NCBI RefSeq assembly: GCF_041228105.1
Contig: NZ_CP166097.1
Span: 1,054,001-1,118,000, forward strand
Reading direction: 5' to 3'
Length of the DNA stretch: 64,000 nt
From: Pectobacterium aroidearum
GTDB lineage: Bacteria > Pseudomonadota > Gammaproteobacteria > Enterobacterales > Enterobacteriaceae
The notes under the pieces are model-generated. The model was not told the DNA's origin. It was given only the letters and a program-made list of their open reading frames with translations, and searched no databases. Positions 34,406 through 43,719 of the stretch are shown here, piece by piece (the stretch's first letter is position 1; every line of letters begins with the position of its first letter). The position numbers and the translations under genes are program-made.

Positions 34406-35941
34406 CTAGTGCGCGCCACCACCTCCACCGCCGGTAGTAAAGGGCGGTTTAGCGAACCAGACCAGCACCAGCAGTATCAGGAATACGGCTGCGGCGGCCC
34501 AGAAAATCTCGTTGGCGGAGATAATCAGCCCCTGTGCAGTAATCTGTTCTGCGATGTAGGCCGAGGCCTGTGTTTGGTTCATTCCCATTGCCTGAAGCTG
34601 TTGGTATGTTTCCTGCGCGATCGGGTTATACGGTGTGATCGATTCCGTTAGGTGTGCATGGTGCAGCGATTCGCGCTGTGTCCAGAGCGTAGTGGTTATC
34701 GACGTCCCGATCGATCCCGCCAACGTTCGGGTAAAGTTCGACAGACTCGATGCAGCAGCCAGCCGTTCCGGCGGAAGCCCGGAGAGCGTAATGGTTGTCA
34801 GTGGCATGAAGAAGCAGGCCACGGCAAACCCCTGAACGAACTGCGGCCAGGCCGATGCGCCGAAATCCATGCCCGGCTCGAAAGTGTACGCACGCCAGTA
34901 AAAACAGACGGCATACATAATGAAGCTGAACGTCACCAGCTTGCGCATGTCCAGACGCGGCGCGAATCGACCGATAATCGGTGACAGCACGACTGGCATC
35001 AGCCCAACGGGGGCGGACGCCAGACCAGCCCAGGTGGCGGTATAGCCATACACCTCCTGCAACAGCTGCGGCAAGAGCACGATCGCCCCGAAGTAGAACA
35101 TATAGGCGAGGCTGATACACAGGCAGCCAATAGTGAAGTTGCGCGACTTAAACAGCGACAAATCCACCACTGGGTGATCGTCCGTGAGTTCCCAGACAAT
35201 CAGGAACGTTATCGCGACCACGGCCACCACGGTCAGGGTGATAATTTCCGTCGAGTTAAACCAATCCAGCTCTTTTCCCCGATCGAGCATCATCTGCAGG
35301 CTACCGATACCGACGATCAACAGCGCCAGTCCGATAGTATCGATGGGCTTGATCTCGGTTTTGGTTTCTCGCCCACGCAGTGTTTGCATAGCAATAAACA
35401 CCACGGCGATGCCTAGCGGGACGTTGATGAAGAATATCCAGCCCCAGTGATAGTTGTCGCTAATCCAGCCGCCCAGAATCGGGCCACAGATCGGTGCGAC
35501 GACCACGGTCATTGACCACAGCGCCAGGGCGATGCTGCGCTTCGCGGGAGGATAGTTACTGAGCAACAGACTCTGTGACAGCGGGATCAACGGCCCGGCG
35601 ACAATCCCCTGCAACACACGGGCGAAAATCAGCATTTCCAGGCTGGTGGACACACCACACAGCCAGGACGTCAGGGCGAAGAGCGCCGTTGACCACAGAA
35701 ACAGGCGGACTTCACCAAACCGTTTGGCTAGCCAGCCTGTGATAGGGATAGAGATGGCGTTAGCGACCCCAAACGAGGTAATGACCCACGTTCCCTGCGA
35801 GTTAGACGCACCCAGATTACCGGCGATGGTCGGAATAGCGACGTTGGCGATGGTGGAATCCAGCACCTGCATAAACGTTGCCAGCGACAGAGCAACGGTC
35901 ATCCAGGCCAGACTGGCACCTTTAAGCGGTTCTCTCTGCAC
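34406..35941 (-). CDS. emrB: Multidrug efflux MFS transporter EmrB
   Basis: DHA2-family, 14-helix drug/proton antiporter of the EmrAB-TolC pump. 511 aa. Motif LDSTIANVAIPTIAGNLGAS, the loop-1 motif GWLAKRFGEVRLFLWS and the motif C region GPILGGWISDNYHWGWIFFINVP are typical. The C-terminus ends in a Gly run (GGGGGGAH). The start is 17 bases after emrA. Confidence 0.94.
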   Translation of the reverse strand: MQREPLKGASLAWMTVALSLATFMQVLDSTIANVAIPTIAGNLGASNSQGTWVITSFGVANAISIPITGWLAKRFGEVRLFLWSTALFALTSWLCGVSTSLEMLIFARVLQGIVAGPLIPLSQSLLLSNYPPAKRSIALALWSMTVVVAPICGPILGGWISDNYHWGWIFFINVPLGIAVVFIAMQTLRGRETKTEIKPIDTIGLALLIVGIGSLQMMLDRGKELDWFNSTEIITLTVVAVVAITFLIVWELTDDHPVVDLSLFKSRNFTIGCLCISLAYMFYFGAIVLLPQLLQEVYGYTATWAGLASAPVGLMPVVLSPIIGRFAPRLDMRKLVTFSFIMYAVCFYWRAYTFEPGMDFGASAWPQFVQGFAVACFFMPLTTITLSGLPPERLAAASSLSNFTRTLAGSIGTSITTTLWTQRESLHHAHLTESITPYNPIAQETYQQLQAMGMNQTQASAYIAEQITAQGLIISANEIFWAAAAVFLILLVLVWFAKPPFTTGGGGGGAH

Positions 35942-35958
35942 GTTTCTCTCCTGCCCGA

Positions 35959-37134
35959 TTAACCGGCGTTCGCCTGAATAATGGCGCTGATTTCCTGGTT
36001 AACAGGGGTGAGATCCAGCGTCAATGCATCACTTTGGTAGGCTGGCGTGGTGCGTGAGGTTTCTGCTAGCGCACTACCTTCGGCATTGGCGGTATCGACA
36101 TTAACCAATGCGGACAGGCCGATACGCAGCGGATGCTCGGCAACCTGCTGTGGATCGAGCTCAATACGGACGGGCAGGCGTTGAACAACCTTAATCCAGT
36201 TGCCAGTCGCGTTCTGGGCGGGAAGCAGAGAGAACGCGCTACCGGTTCCCATATCGAGGCCGACCACTTTTCCCTGATACACCACATCATCACCGTAGAT
36301 ATCTGCGACGACGGTAGCCGGTTGGCCGATACGCATATTGGCTAATTGCGTCTCTTTGAAGTTAGCATCGACCCACAGATGATTCGCGGGAACGACAGCC
36401 ATCAGCGCTGACGTCGAAGAGATACGCGCGCCAATCTGCACGCTGCGGCGTGAGACATAACCGTCGATCGGGCTGACGATTTTGGTACGCTGTAACGCCA
36501 GCCAGGCGTCACGCATTTCTACAGAGGCTTGTTGTATGGCTGGCTGTTTCTCAAGCGGGGTATCCAGAATCATCGCCTGATTCGCCTGATATTGTTGTCT
36601 GGCGACTTCCAGCGCGGCTTTGGCGGTCGCGACGGCATCGCGAGCATGCTGCACTTCTTCACGCCCGATGGCATTGGCGCTGCCCAGCGCTTCCCGGCGG
36701 CTCAAGTCGCTTTGCGCCTTGTTCAACTCGGTTTGGCGCAGTTCAATATTGGCTTGATACTGCTTACTGTTAATAATCAGCTGATGCGTTTGGCGTACGC
36801 TGTTGGCCAGCCCGGTTTTCGCGCGTTCAAGCGCCTGCTCCGCATCGGTAGGATCCAGTTCCACCAGAACCTGTCCCTGCTTAACAAAATCGGTATTGTC
36901 GACGTTAACATGGGTGACGCTACCGCTGACCTGCGCCATGATCTGAATCTGATTACCTGCGACGTAGGCATCGTCAGTGCTTTGGTGGTGTCTGAGTACC
37001 AGGAACCAGTAAACCAGCCAGGCGCAACCCAGCACGACGAAAATAAACGTCAACAGCGATAACACACGCTTACGCTGCTGTTTCTTGTTTCTTTTGGGCG
37101 TCTGCGGCACCTGATTTTCCACACTTTCACTCAT
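35959..37134 (-). CDS. emrA: Multidrug efflux membrane-fusion protein EmrA
   Basis: Periplasmic adaptor linking EmrB to TolC. The ATG at 37134 gives 391 aa (E. coli 390); the longer frame to 37215 is not conserved. A basic cytoplasmic N-terminus (RNKKQQRKR), one membrane helix (about 28-48), a biotinyl-lipoyl half (YVAGNQIQIMAQVSGSV), a coiled-coil hairpin (about 95-190) and a beta-barrel follow in order. Confidence 0.94.
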   Translation of the reverse strand: MSESVENQVPQTPKRNKKQQRKRVLSLLTFIFVVLGCAWLVYWFLVLRHHQSTDDAYVAGNQIQIMAQVSGSVTHVNVDNTDFVKQGQVLVELDPTDAEQALERAKTGLANSVRQTHQLIINSKQYQANIELRQTELNKAQSDLSRREALGSANAIGREEVQHARDAVATAKAALEVARQQYQANQAMILDTPLEKQPAIQQASVEMRDAWLALQRTKIVSPIDGYVSRRSVQIGARISSTSALMAVVPANHLWVDANFKETQLANMRIGQPATVVADIYGDDVVYQGKVVGLDMGTGSAFSLLPAQNATGNWIKVVQRLPVRIELDPQQVAEHPLRIGLSALVNVDTANAEGSALAETSRTTPAYQSDALTLDLTPVNQEISAIIQANAG

Positions 37135-37430
37135 GCTGTTCTCTCTCTTTTTATTCTCTTTGTATCGGCTATCGCACCAGACTGTGCAGCCTGGCGATAG
37201 TCGCAATGAATTCATCTTGCTGTGTCGCCCGGGGGAACCTTCAGTGCGCCTAGCCCGTAGCGTGAGATTGTCGTTTTGCTAAGCCGCGCGTTGCGACAGC
37301 AGAAAGGTCATGCCTATTTTTCGCAGCAAAACCCACCTGCCCGATACATGTGCATCGGGTCATTCCGGGTGAAAAAGGTGCCGACTATGATTCTTTGTTG
37401 TTGTTTTTCTGTTGTTATTGACTATCGACG
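37135..37430 (-). other. mprA-emrA intergenic region
   Basis: 296 bases, the likely emrA promoter region and MprA target. A short dyad CCCGAT-N8-ATCGGG lies at 37340-37359, just after mprA, and could be a partial terminator. In E. coli mprA-emrA-emrB are one operon with a shorter gap. Confidence 0.5.
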
Positions 37431-37946
37431 TTATAGGTTGTCGAAGTTGTCCATCTCATCCAGCCGAACCAGAAGTTTTCTCATCAGGGTTTCGAGCTGC
37501 TTTTGCTCGTCGGATTCAAGTGATGAACAAAGCACATGCAGGCTGCTGTGCTGTGGTGGAATCAGTTGACCGAGAAACGCTTTACCTTCTTCCGTTAGGT
37601 GCAGGTGCAGGCAGCGTCTGTCGCTGTTGCTTTCACGTCGCTCTATCCAGCCTCTTTTCTCCAGATCGTCAGCGATGCGCGTCGCATTCGTACGTGAAGA
37701 TCCCAGTGCGGCGCTGAGTTCGGAAGGCTGAATACTGTAAGATTCCTGGGATTCTAGTGTCAGCAATGCCATGAAAAGGGTTTCGTTAATCCCCTGGTCT
37801 TTCAGCATTCTGTTTCTATTTTCCAAAATCTTGCCCTGAACGTGCATGAATAGACGTAGTAGCAAAACTTCCTGACGTGGAAATCCGGGTTTACGTGAAG
37901 CACGTAGATCGAGCATTTGTTCTATAGGAGTGAATGAACTGTCCAT
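37431..37946 (-). CDS. mprA: MarR-family repressor MprA (EmrR)
   Basis: Represses emrAB; uncouplers and other hydrophobic inducers release it. 171 aa (E. coli 176). The winged-helix segment [36 protein letters not shown] is the DNA-binding part (about 72-106). The N-terminal [12 protein letters not shown] matches E. coli. The C-terminus lacks the last residues found in E. coli, a minor difference. Confidence 0.95.
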   Translation of the reverse strand: MDSSFTPIEQMLDLRASRKPGFPRQEVLLLRLFMHVQGKILENRNRMLKDQGINETLFMALLTLESQESYSIQPSELSAALGSSRTNATRIADDLEKRGWIERRESNSDRRCLHLHLTEEGKAFLGQLIPPQHSSLHVLCSSLESDEQKQLETLMRKLLVRLDEMDNFDNL

Positions 37947-38134
37947 TTTTTATATAAACCTCATTAATCACGGTATGCATAGTAACTAATGTTACTAAAT
38001 GGGTAAACGGCATTCAGGTGGGAAATTGTGCTTATTTCTGTGACAGAAAGTAAGCGGAGAATCGCATGATGTGGGAATAATTCGCCGCTTACTTTATTTA
38101 AATCAAAATCTTACTTGATAGTTGGGGTGCAGAT

Positions 38135-38464
38135 TCAAAGCAGTTTAAAAGCAATTCCGTAGCACAACGCTCCCAGTAACGTCGACAAGACGATACTGCG
38201 GGTTTTGTAAAAACAGGCCGTTAAGGTAATAAAGCCTACCAGCGTGGGCTGCAGTTTTTCGTGATGCGCGAGAATATCCGGTACGCTGGAAACGATTAGC
38301 AACGCACAGATAGAGGCAATGCCGATGCTATCCAACAACAGCGCTTTTTTACCGCGTTGCAGCGAGCCGGAAGCGCGTGAGGCGCTCAGCCGCAGAGGCA
38401 GATAGCGGAAGAGATAGTTCACCAGCCCCACAATCAGCCCGATAAGAATAACTTCCGTACTCAT
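38135..38464 (-). CDS. ygaH: L-valine exporter small subunit YgaH
   Basis: AzlD-family partner of YgaZ in branched-chain amino-acid export. 109 aa with about four hydrophobic helices and the NYLFRYLPLRL segment. Start overlaps the ygaZ stop by four bases, so the pair is coupled. Immediately upstream of mprA, as in E. coli. Confidence 0.9.
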   Translation of the reverse strand: MSTEVILIGLIVGLVNYLFRYLPLRLSASRASGSLQRGKKALLLDSIGIASICALLIVSSVPDILAHHEKLQPTLVGFITLTACFYKTRSIVLSTLLGALCYGIAFKLL

Positions 38465-39201
38465 GTGTTCACCTGTGGCGTGATGGGGTTAACCAGCGAC
38501 GCCAGACAGCCGCTGAGAATGCCGAGCAGTATTGCGGCTGGAATGGAGGAAAGCAGCAACCCCAGCAGTGCGCCGCCTAGCGCGCAGGCCACGACCAGAC
38601 TCTGTTTGCGCTTGAAAGAGGCAAGTAAAAAGCTCAGGAAAAGCGCGGGCAACATGAAAGACAGCGCGGCTTCGACAGCCGGGTAATCATCCAATGGGCC
38701 GTTGCCGAATACGGCGCCGATCACCGTGCCGAGCACCCATGAGAGCCAGGCGAGCAGTGACACGCCCATCATCCAGTTTTCTGACCAGCGTCGGTTATCT
38801 TTCGCCAGCCGGGTAGCAGCGGCGGCAAAGACTTCGTCCGTCAGGCCGAACGCCCAGAGCGCGGTTTTCCGGGTTGGCAGCCGTTGTGCAATGCGATGTC
38901 GTAACGCGGGTCCATACAGTACATGGCGGACATCCATCGCCATGACGGTCAAGGCCGCCACCCAGATGGACATGCCTGCGCTGAGCAGGGCGGTGATGAC
39001 GAACTGGCTGGCGCCAGCGTAAATGATGCAGGAGAGAAAAATGCCCTCCAGCGGTGTAAATCCTAACTTGACCGCGTTCATGCCAAACGCGAATGCCACG
39101 GGCATATAGCCGATAACTATCGGTAGACTGTCAAAGACGCCCTCGCTAAAAGACGCGGATTTTGTCGGTACCGATGATGCAGGTGTGGTTAATGTCTTCA
39201 C
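38461..39201 (-). CDS. ygaZ: L-valine exporter large subunit YgaZ
   Basis: AzlC-family inner-membrane protein, 246 aa. The SFSEGVFDSLPIVIGYMPVAFAFG start and DVRHVLYGPALRHR motif identify the family. With YgaH it exports L-valine and related amino acids in E. coli. Confidence 0.92.
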   Translation of the reverse strand: MKTLTTPASSVPTKSASFSEGVFDSLPIVIGYMPVAFAFGMNAVKLGFTPLEGIFLSCIIYAGASQFVITALLSAGMSIWVAALTVMAMDVRHVLYGPALRHRIAQRLPTRKTALWAFGLTDEVFAAAATRLAKDNRRWSENWMMGVSLLAWLSWVLGTVIGAVFGNGPLDDYPAVEAALSFMLPALFLSFLLASFKRKQSLVVACALGGALLGLLLSSIPAAILLGILSGCLASLVNPITPQVNT

Positions 39202-39383
39202 TGGCTTGATATTTTTGTACTTAAAGGAAATTAATCGATAACACTAGCAAAGCGTTACCGGAATTTCACGCTATTGCGAAACGGACGTGATGATTTTTGA
39301 TGCAATGGTATCGGGCGTAACCTTCCCGGAGGAAACGATCTGGAATGAGAGGGTTTCGACCGGGAGAGTGTCAATGAGAGTGG

Positions 39384-40604
39384 CTACAGTGCCGCCATGG
39401 CTTCCTGCGTCTCATGATGATGGCTGCGCCACCACACCAGCAGGTTCAACAGGCTGATAATGCCGCCTGCGGCACAGACGCCCAGCCAGCCCCATTGCTG
39501 GTAAGCCGAGGCAGAGAGAAGTGAGCCCAGCGCGCCGCCGATGAAGTAGCTGGTCATGTAGCCTGCCGTCAGGCGGTTACGTGCTTCGGGCATCATCCGG
39601 TAGATTACGCTTTGGTTGGTCACGTGCACGCCCTGAACCGCCAGATCCAGCACGATGATGCCAATGAGCAGCGCCGCCACGGAATGAATACCGAGCGCGA
39701 TAAAGCCCCACGAGAGCAAAAGCAGGACAATCCCCACGCTGGTGGTCGGCTTGGCTTTACCCTGATCGACCAGACGCCCGGCGCGCGAGGCCGCTAGTGC
39801 GCCCGCTGCGCCAACCAGCCCGAACAGGCCGATAACGCCTTCGGAGTAACTGTAGGGCGGTGAGGCCAGCAGGAATGCCATCGACGTCCACAGAATGCTG
39901 AAATTGGCAAAGGACAGGCAGCCCAGAATGGCGCGCGTGCGCAGCAGCGGGCTGGCAGAGAACAGACGGAAGATTGAGATCAGCAACTGCGGGTAGTTCA
40001 GCGTATTTTGCTGTGGAATACGCGGTAATGCCCGCCACAGAATCAGCGCCATGATGACCATCAAGGTGCTGGCAACCCAGTACACGGTGCGCCAGTCTCC
40101 GAGTGAAGCCAGCGCGCCTGCGACGGTACGCGCCAGCAGAATCCCCAGCAGCAGACCACTCATAATCGTACCGACCACTTTACCGCGCGTTTCCGGCGTC
40201 GCCAGCGTCGCGGCAAGAGGCACCAGCAACTGGGCGACGACGGAGAACAGGCCAGTTAACGCCGTGCCGGTAATCATTATCCAGAGCGTGGGCGCAGAAG
40301 CGGTGAGCAACATCCCGCCTGCGGCGAGCAACGTCATGCCGACGATCAGCGTTCGGCGTTCAAACATGTCCCCCAGCGGAACCAAAAACAGCAGGCCGAC
40401 GGCGTAACCCAACTGTGCGGCGGTGACAATGAACCCCGCCTGATTGACGGAAAGCTCAAAGGCTCTGGCAATGGTCTCCAGCAGCGGCTGAGCATAATAG
40501 TTACTGGCGACGGCGAGGCCGGTCGCGACAGACATAATCAGGGTCAAAGATAGACTGAGCCCCGGTTGCGGCTGGGGTGATACAGCGTGTTGCGGAAGAG
40601 ACAT
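39384..40604 (-). CDS. MFS transporter, YgaY-like
   Basis: 12-helix major facilitator, 406 aa, of the arabinose-efflux/YnfM type; substrate unknown. Motif A reads PLGDMFERRTLIVG, and the N-terminus is polar and Pro/Gln-rich. By position (upstream of ygaZ) it corresponds to ygaY, which is a pseudogene in E. coli K-12 but an intact frame here. Preceded by an AT-rich 158-base gap shared with the divergent lactonase-like gene. Confidence 0.8.
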   Translation of the reverse strand: MSLPQHAVSPQPQPGLSLSLTLIMSVATGLAVASNYYAQPLLETIARAFELSVNQAGFIVTAAQLGYAVGLLFLVPLGDMFERRTLIVGMTLLAAGGMLLTASAPTLWIMITGTALTGLFSVVAQLLVPLAATLATPETRGKVVGTIMSGLLLGILLARTVAGALASLGDWRTVYWVASTLMVIMALILWRALPRIPQQNTLNYPQLLISIFRLFSASPLLRTRAILGCLSFANFSILWTSMAFLLASPPYSYSEGVIGLFGLVGAAGALAASRAGRLVDQGKAKPTTSVGIVLLLLSWGFIALGIHSVAALLIGIIVLDLAVQGVHVTNQSVIYRMMPEARNRLTAGYMTSYFIGGALGSLLSASAYQQWGWLGVCAAGGIISLLNLLVWWRSHHHETQEAMAAL

Positions 40605-40762
40605 AGTGTAAACGTTAATATGATGTTAAAAGCAGAGGCTATAGTATCCGGCAGAGCCTAATGAGATACCAGAATATCTTTACGCTTCTTAAGTTTGTTT
40701 TGTTTTTAATGAGATTGATTTAGCTTATCGCCAAAGTTATACGACTATCGACAGGGGACAGT

Positions 40763-41923
40763 ATGTTTAAACATTATCAGGTGGTTAAGAAAAAAAGCGT
40801 TGCGGTATTAATGGGATGTGCGCTCTTGCCAGCCGCCGCGCTGTGGTCGATGGGGGCGCAGGCGGTCACGGCTGTCTATGTCTCTGCTGCCACTGACGGC
40901 GCCATCGATGCCTACACACTCAATACACAAAGCGGCGAATTGACCGCTATCGGGAAAGTGGCCGCAGGGGCGAAAGTGATGCCGATGGCCGTTAGCCCGG
41001 ATAAATCCTTCCTTTATGTGGCCACGCGTGGCATTCCTTACTCGGCGGTGAGTTATAAAATCGATCCTAAAAGCGGTGCGCTAAGCCCGTTAGGCAAAGC
41101 GGAACTGCCGGACAGCATGGCGTACCTCTCGACGGATTTCACGGGGAAATGGCTGTTCAGCGCCTCGTATGGCGGCAATAAAGTTGCGGTTAATGGCATT
41201 GATAAAGACGGCAAGGTGAACGCGAGCGCGGTCACGGTGGTGCCAACGGGGGAAAAGGCACATAGCATTATTGCCGACCACAAAAATAAATTCGTCTTTG
41301 CCAGCAATCTGGGCAGCGATCAAATCGTACAGTTCCGGTTTGATGCGAAGACGGGCACGTTGACGCCGAATGAACCGGCGGAAATTAAACTGCCTGAAGG
41401 TAACGGGCCGCGCCATCTGGTGTTATCGCCAGATAATAAAACGCTCTATGTGAGTAATGAGTTGTCCGGCAAAGTTGCGCGTCTGGCGCTGGATGAAAAT
41501 ACGGGGCAGCTTACGTTACTGGATTATACCGACACTATTCCGGCCGATGCAGGAATGCGAGCGGGAACGATGACGCCGGATAAAAATAGCACCGACAGTC
41601 GGCCGCAGATATGGAGCGCCGATTTACGTCTGACGCCAAATGGAAAATTCCTGTACGTATCGGAACGCACCAAAAGCACGATTACGCTGCTGCGGGTAGA
41701 ACCGAAAACCGGCCAACTGAAATACATTACGCGCTACCCGACGGAAACGCAGCCGCGCGGTATGCAGATCGATCCGAGCGGGACATTCCTGATCGTCAGC
41801 GGTGAAAAATCGACGTCGCTGTCGGTGTACCGCATCAATCAGGACAACGGAGATTTAGTGCGAGTCGGGCAATACCCGACTGGAAAAGGCGCTAACTGGG
41901 TCGAAATCGTTAACCTGCCGTAA
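40763..41923 (+). CDS. Exported beta-propeller (lactonase-like) protein
   Basis: 386-aa member of the 6-phosphogluconolactonase (Pgl)/YncE-like seven-bladed propeller family. Repeated blade signatures are SPDKSFLYVATRG, SPDNKTLYVSNELSGKV and TPNGKFLYVSERTKS. Unlike cytoplasmic Pgl it begins with a Sec signal peptide (about 35 residues, cut after GAQA). Export argues against a role in the pentose-phosphate pathway; the true substrate is unknown. RBS AGGGGACAG lies before the ATG. Confidence 0.8.
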   Translation: MFKHYQVVKKKSVAVLMGCALLPAAALWSMGAQAVTAVYVSAATDGAIDAYTLNTQSGELTAIGKVAAGAKVMPMAVSPDKSFLYVATRGIPYSAVSYKIDPKSGALSPLGKAELPDSMAYLSTDFTGKWLFSASYGGNKVAVNGIDKDGKVNASAVTVVPTGEKAHSIIADHKNKFVFASNLGSDQIVQFRFDAKTGTLTPNEPAEIKLPEGNGPRHLVLSPDNKTLYVSNELSGKVARLALDENTGQLTLLDYTDTIPADAGMRAGTMTPDKNSTDSRPQIWSADLRLTPNGKFLYVSERTKSTITLLRVEPKTGQLKYITRYPTETQPRGMQIDPSGTFLIVSGEKSTSLSVYRINQDNGDLVRVGQYPTGKGANWVEIVNLP

Positions 41924-41943
41924 TTGCCGCTTACCAGTAAAGA

Positions 41944-41967
41944 ACGCCCCTTCTGCGAAAGGGGCGT
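41944..41967 (+). terminator. Terminator after the beta-propeller gene
   Basis: ACGCCCCTT pairs with AAGGGGCGT around a six-base loop, 21 bases after the stop codon. The T-run is weak. Confidence 0.7.
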
Positions 41968-42057
41968 CACGCAAAGAGAAAGCCTCTAACTGATGGATTG
42001 AACGCGTACTTTTGTACGTTTTTTCATGGCTGGCGTTCACGCTCATTGTCGCCGCTG

Positions 42058-42639
42058 TCAGTCTGCTTCCTGCTTACGTGAGCGGAATGCCGCGACTTTC
42101 ATCCTGTTGCCACAGAGCGCCATGCTGCACCATCGCCGACGATGTGATTTGGTGGTATCCAGAAAGAATAGAGTACAGTCGTGTGCCTCACACTGGCGAA
42201 TATATTTTACCTCAGGCCCGGAAACCAGTGCAGCGAATGCCATTGCTACCGGTTCAAGTAAGCTGGCACAGCTGTTATCTCTTCTGCATTCCACTACGCT
42301 GAAACCAGCCTGCTGACTATTCCATTCCAGCATTCTCACCGGCCGTCCACTATCAAGAATTTGGTTTATTCGTTCAGGGTTATATTCCTTACCCGATCGG
42401 ACGGCTTCTATTGTCTGAACCATTGCCTGACGCAGTGCCAGAGCGTCATGAATCAGGCCTGTTGGTGTGTCTGTAAAATTTTCAGGCAGTTGCTTAGCCG
42501 CTTTAAGCCAGGCGATGACACTGGCGTCATCTGTCAAACAGTCGTGGTATTCGTCTCCTGTTCCAAATGCACTGTTGATGAGGTCCAACGCGAGATTGTT
42601 CGCGAGAAAGTGAGGCTGAGTTATCGGTGATGTGTGCAT
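42058..42639 (-). CDS. CGNR zinc-finger transcriptional regulator
   Basis: 193 aa. An N-terminal ABATE domain (about 10-130, LANNLALDLINSAFG) precedes a CGNR zinc finger at 145-185: CEAHDC, then RRRWCSMALCGNR, with four cysteines to bind zinc. Proteins of this family are stress-responsive or small-molecule-sensing regulators. It is transcribed away from the hydrolase gene at 42730, and repeated GTAACC half-sites fill the space between, so it probably controls itself and the hydrolase. Confidence 0.82.
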   Translation of the reverse strand: MHTSPITQPHFLANNLALDLINSAFGTGDEYHDCLTDDASVIAWLKAAKQLPENFTDTPTGLIHDALALRQAMVQTIEAVRSGKEYNPERINQILDSGRPVRMLEWNSQQAGFSVVECRRDNSCASLLEPVAMAFAALVSGPEVKYIRQCEAHDCTLFFLDTTKSHRRRWCSMALCGNRMKVAAFRSRKQEAD

Positions 42640-42643
42640 TGAT

Positions 42644-42715
42644 GTAACCCTTAAAATGATATTGACAGGTTACACTAAATATTTGTAACCTTCAAATGTC
42701 AACTTTAAAGGTTAC
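42644..42715. promoter_or_regulatory. Repeated GTAACC operator sites between CGNR regulator and hydrolase
   Basis: Four copies of one half-site in alternating orientation: GTAACCCTT at 42644, AGGTTAC at 42667, GTAACCTT at 42685, AAGGTTAC at 42708. The middle pair and the right pair each form inverted repeats. They cover the region where both promoters must lie, so they are the likely binding sites of the CGNR protein (inference). Confidence 0.7.
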
Positions 42716-42729
42716 AAAGGAAAGAGATT

Positions 42730-43620
42730 ATGAATACTGATCTAGCAACGACACCCGAAACCCAAGTCCACTACCGCTATGAGCGGGTGGGTAACGTCAA
42801 CATTTTCTATCGTGAAGCTGGAAAGCCATCATCACCCTGCATTTTGCTACTGCATGGATTCGCTGCATCCTCGTACATGTTTCGAGAACTGATTCCGGTA
42901 CTGGCTGAGAATTATCACGTGATTGCACCCGATCTGCCGTCCTTCGGTTTCACGGAATCGCCGGGAAGCGATGAGTATGACTATACGTTTGACAACCTGG
43001 CGAAGACGATCGATCGGTTCACTGAACAGTTGAAGCTCCAGCGCTATGCGATCATGGTTCATGACTATGGCGCACCCGTTGGATGGCGTCTCGCCACGAC
43101 CCATCCCGATCGTATTACGGCAATTATTTCGCAGAACGGTAATGCTTATGAAGAAGGTTTGGCGCAAGGATGGGATGCGATCAGACGATATTGGCAATCA
43201 CCGACGGCAGAGAACCGTGCTGCTCTTCATGATTTTCCGACAGCAGCCTCCGTGAAATGGCAGTATTTAGAAGGCGTCAGTGATACCAGTCTTGTCTCTC
43301 CTGATGGATACACTCTTGAAGGGTTGCATGTGTCCCGCCCGGGCAATGCTGATATTCAACTGGATCTGCTACTGGATTACGCCTCCAATGTTCAGCGCTA
43401 TCCTGAATTCCAGGCTTACTTCCGTGAGAAGCAACCGCCGCTGCTTGCTGTCTGGGGTCGCCACGATCCTTACTTTTTACCTGCCGGTGCTGAAGCGTGG
43501 AAGCGGGATATTCCTCATGCGGATATCCGTTTCTACGATACCGGACACTTTGCTTTAGAAACGCATGCAAGTGACATCATCCCTGTCATCCACGCATTCC
43601 TGGATGGCAATATAAAATGA
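42730..43620 (+). CDS. Alpha/beta hydrolase (epoxide-hydrolase/dehalogenase type)
   Basis: 296 aa. Oxyanion-hole motif LLHGFAASSYMFREL (about residue 40), nucleophile elbow VHDYGAPVGWRLA with an Asp in place of Ser (about residue 107), and a late acid/His pair, GRHDPYF and TGHFALETH. An Asp nucleophile is typical of epoxide hydrolases and haloalkane dehalogenases rather than esterases. Substrate unknown. Divergent from the CGNR regulator, suggesting a small inducible detoxification unit. RBS AAGGAAAGAG precedes the ATG. Confidence 0.82.
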   Translation: MNTDLATTPETQVHYRYERVGNVNIFYREAGKPSSPCILLLHGFAASSYMFRELIPVLAENYHVIAPDLPSFGFTESPGSDEYDYTFDNLAKTIDRFTEQLKLQRYAIMVHDYGAPVGWRLATTHPDRITAIISQNGNAYEEGLAQGWDAIRRYWQSPTAENRAALHDFPTAASVKWQYLEGVSDTSLVSPDGYTLEGLHVSRPGNADIQLDLLLDYASNVQRYPEFQAYFREKQPPLLAVWGRHDPYFLPAGAEAWKRDIPHADIRFYDTGHFALETHASDIIPVIHAFLDGNIK

Positions 43621-43683
43621 TTTTCTGATTGGGTTTGGTGAGGCGTCAGGCTTGCAACGTGTTGTGGCGAGAACGAAGAAAAC

Positions 43684-43706
43684 GAGCGCCCTTAGAAAGG
43701 GCGCTC
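43684..43706. terminator. Terminator between hydrolase and proX
   Basis: GAGCGCCCTT-AGA-AAGGGCGCTC, a 10-bp perfect stem between convergent genes. Likely bidirectional. Confidence 0.85.
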
Positions 43707-43719
43707 ATCTACAGGTGGA

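Noticed and set aside
42012..42316. Open frames on the plus strand opposite the CGNR regulator
   Set aside because: Antisense shadows of a well-supported minus-strand gene, without an RBS or recognisable family.
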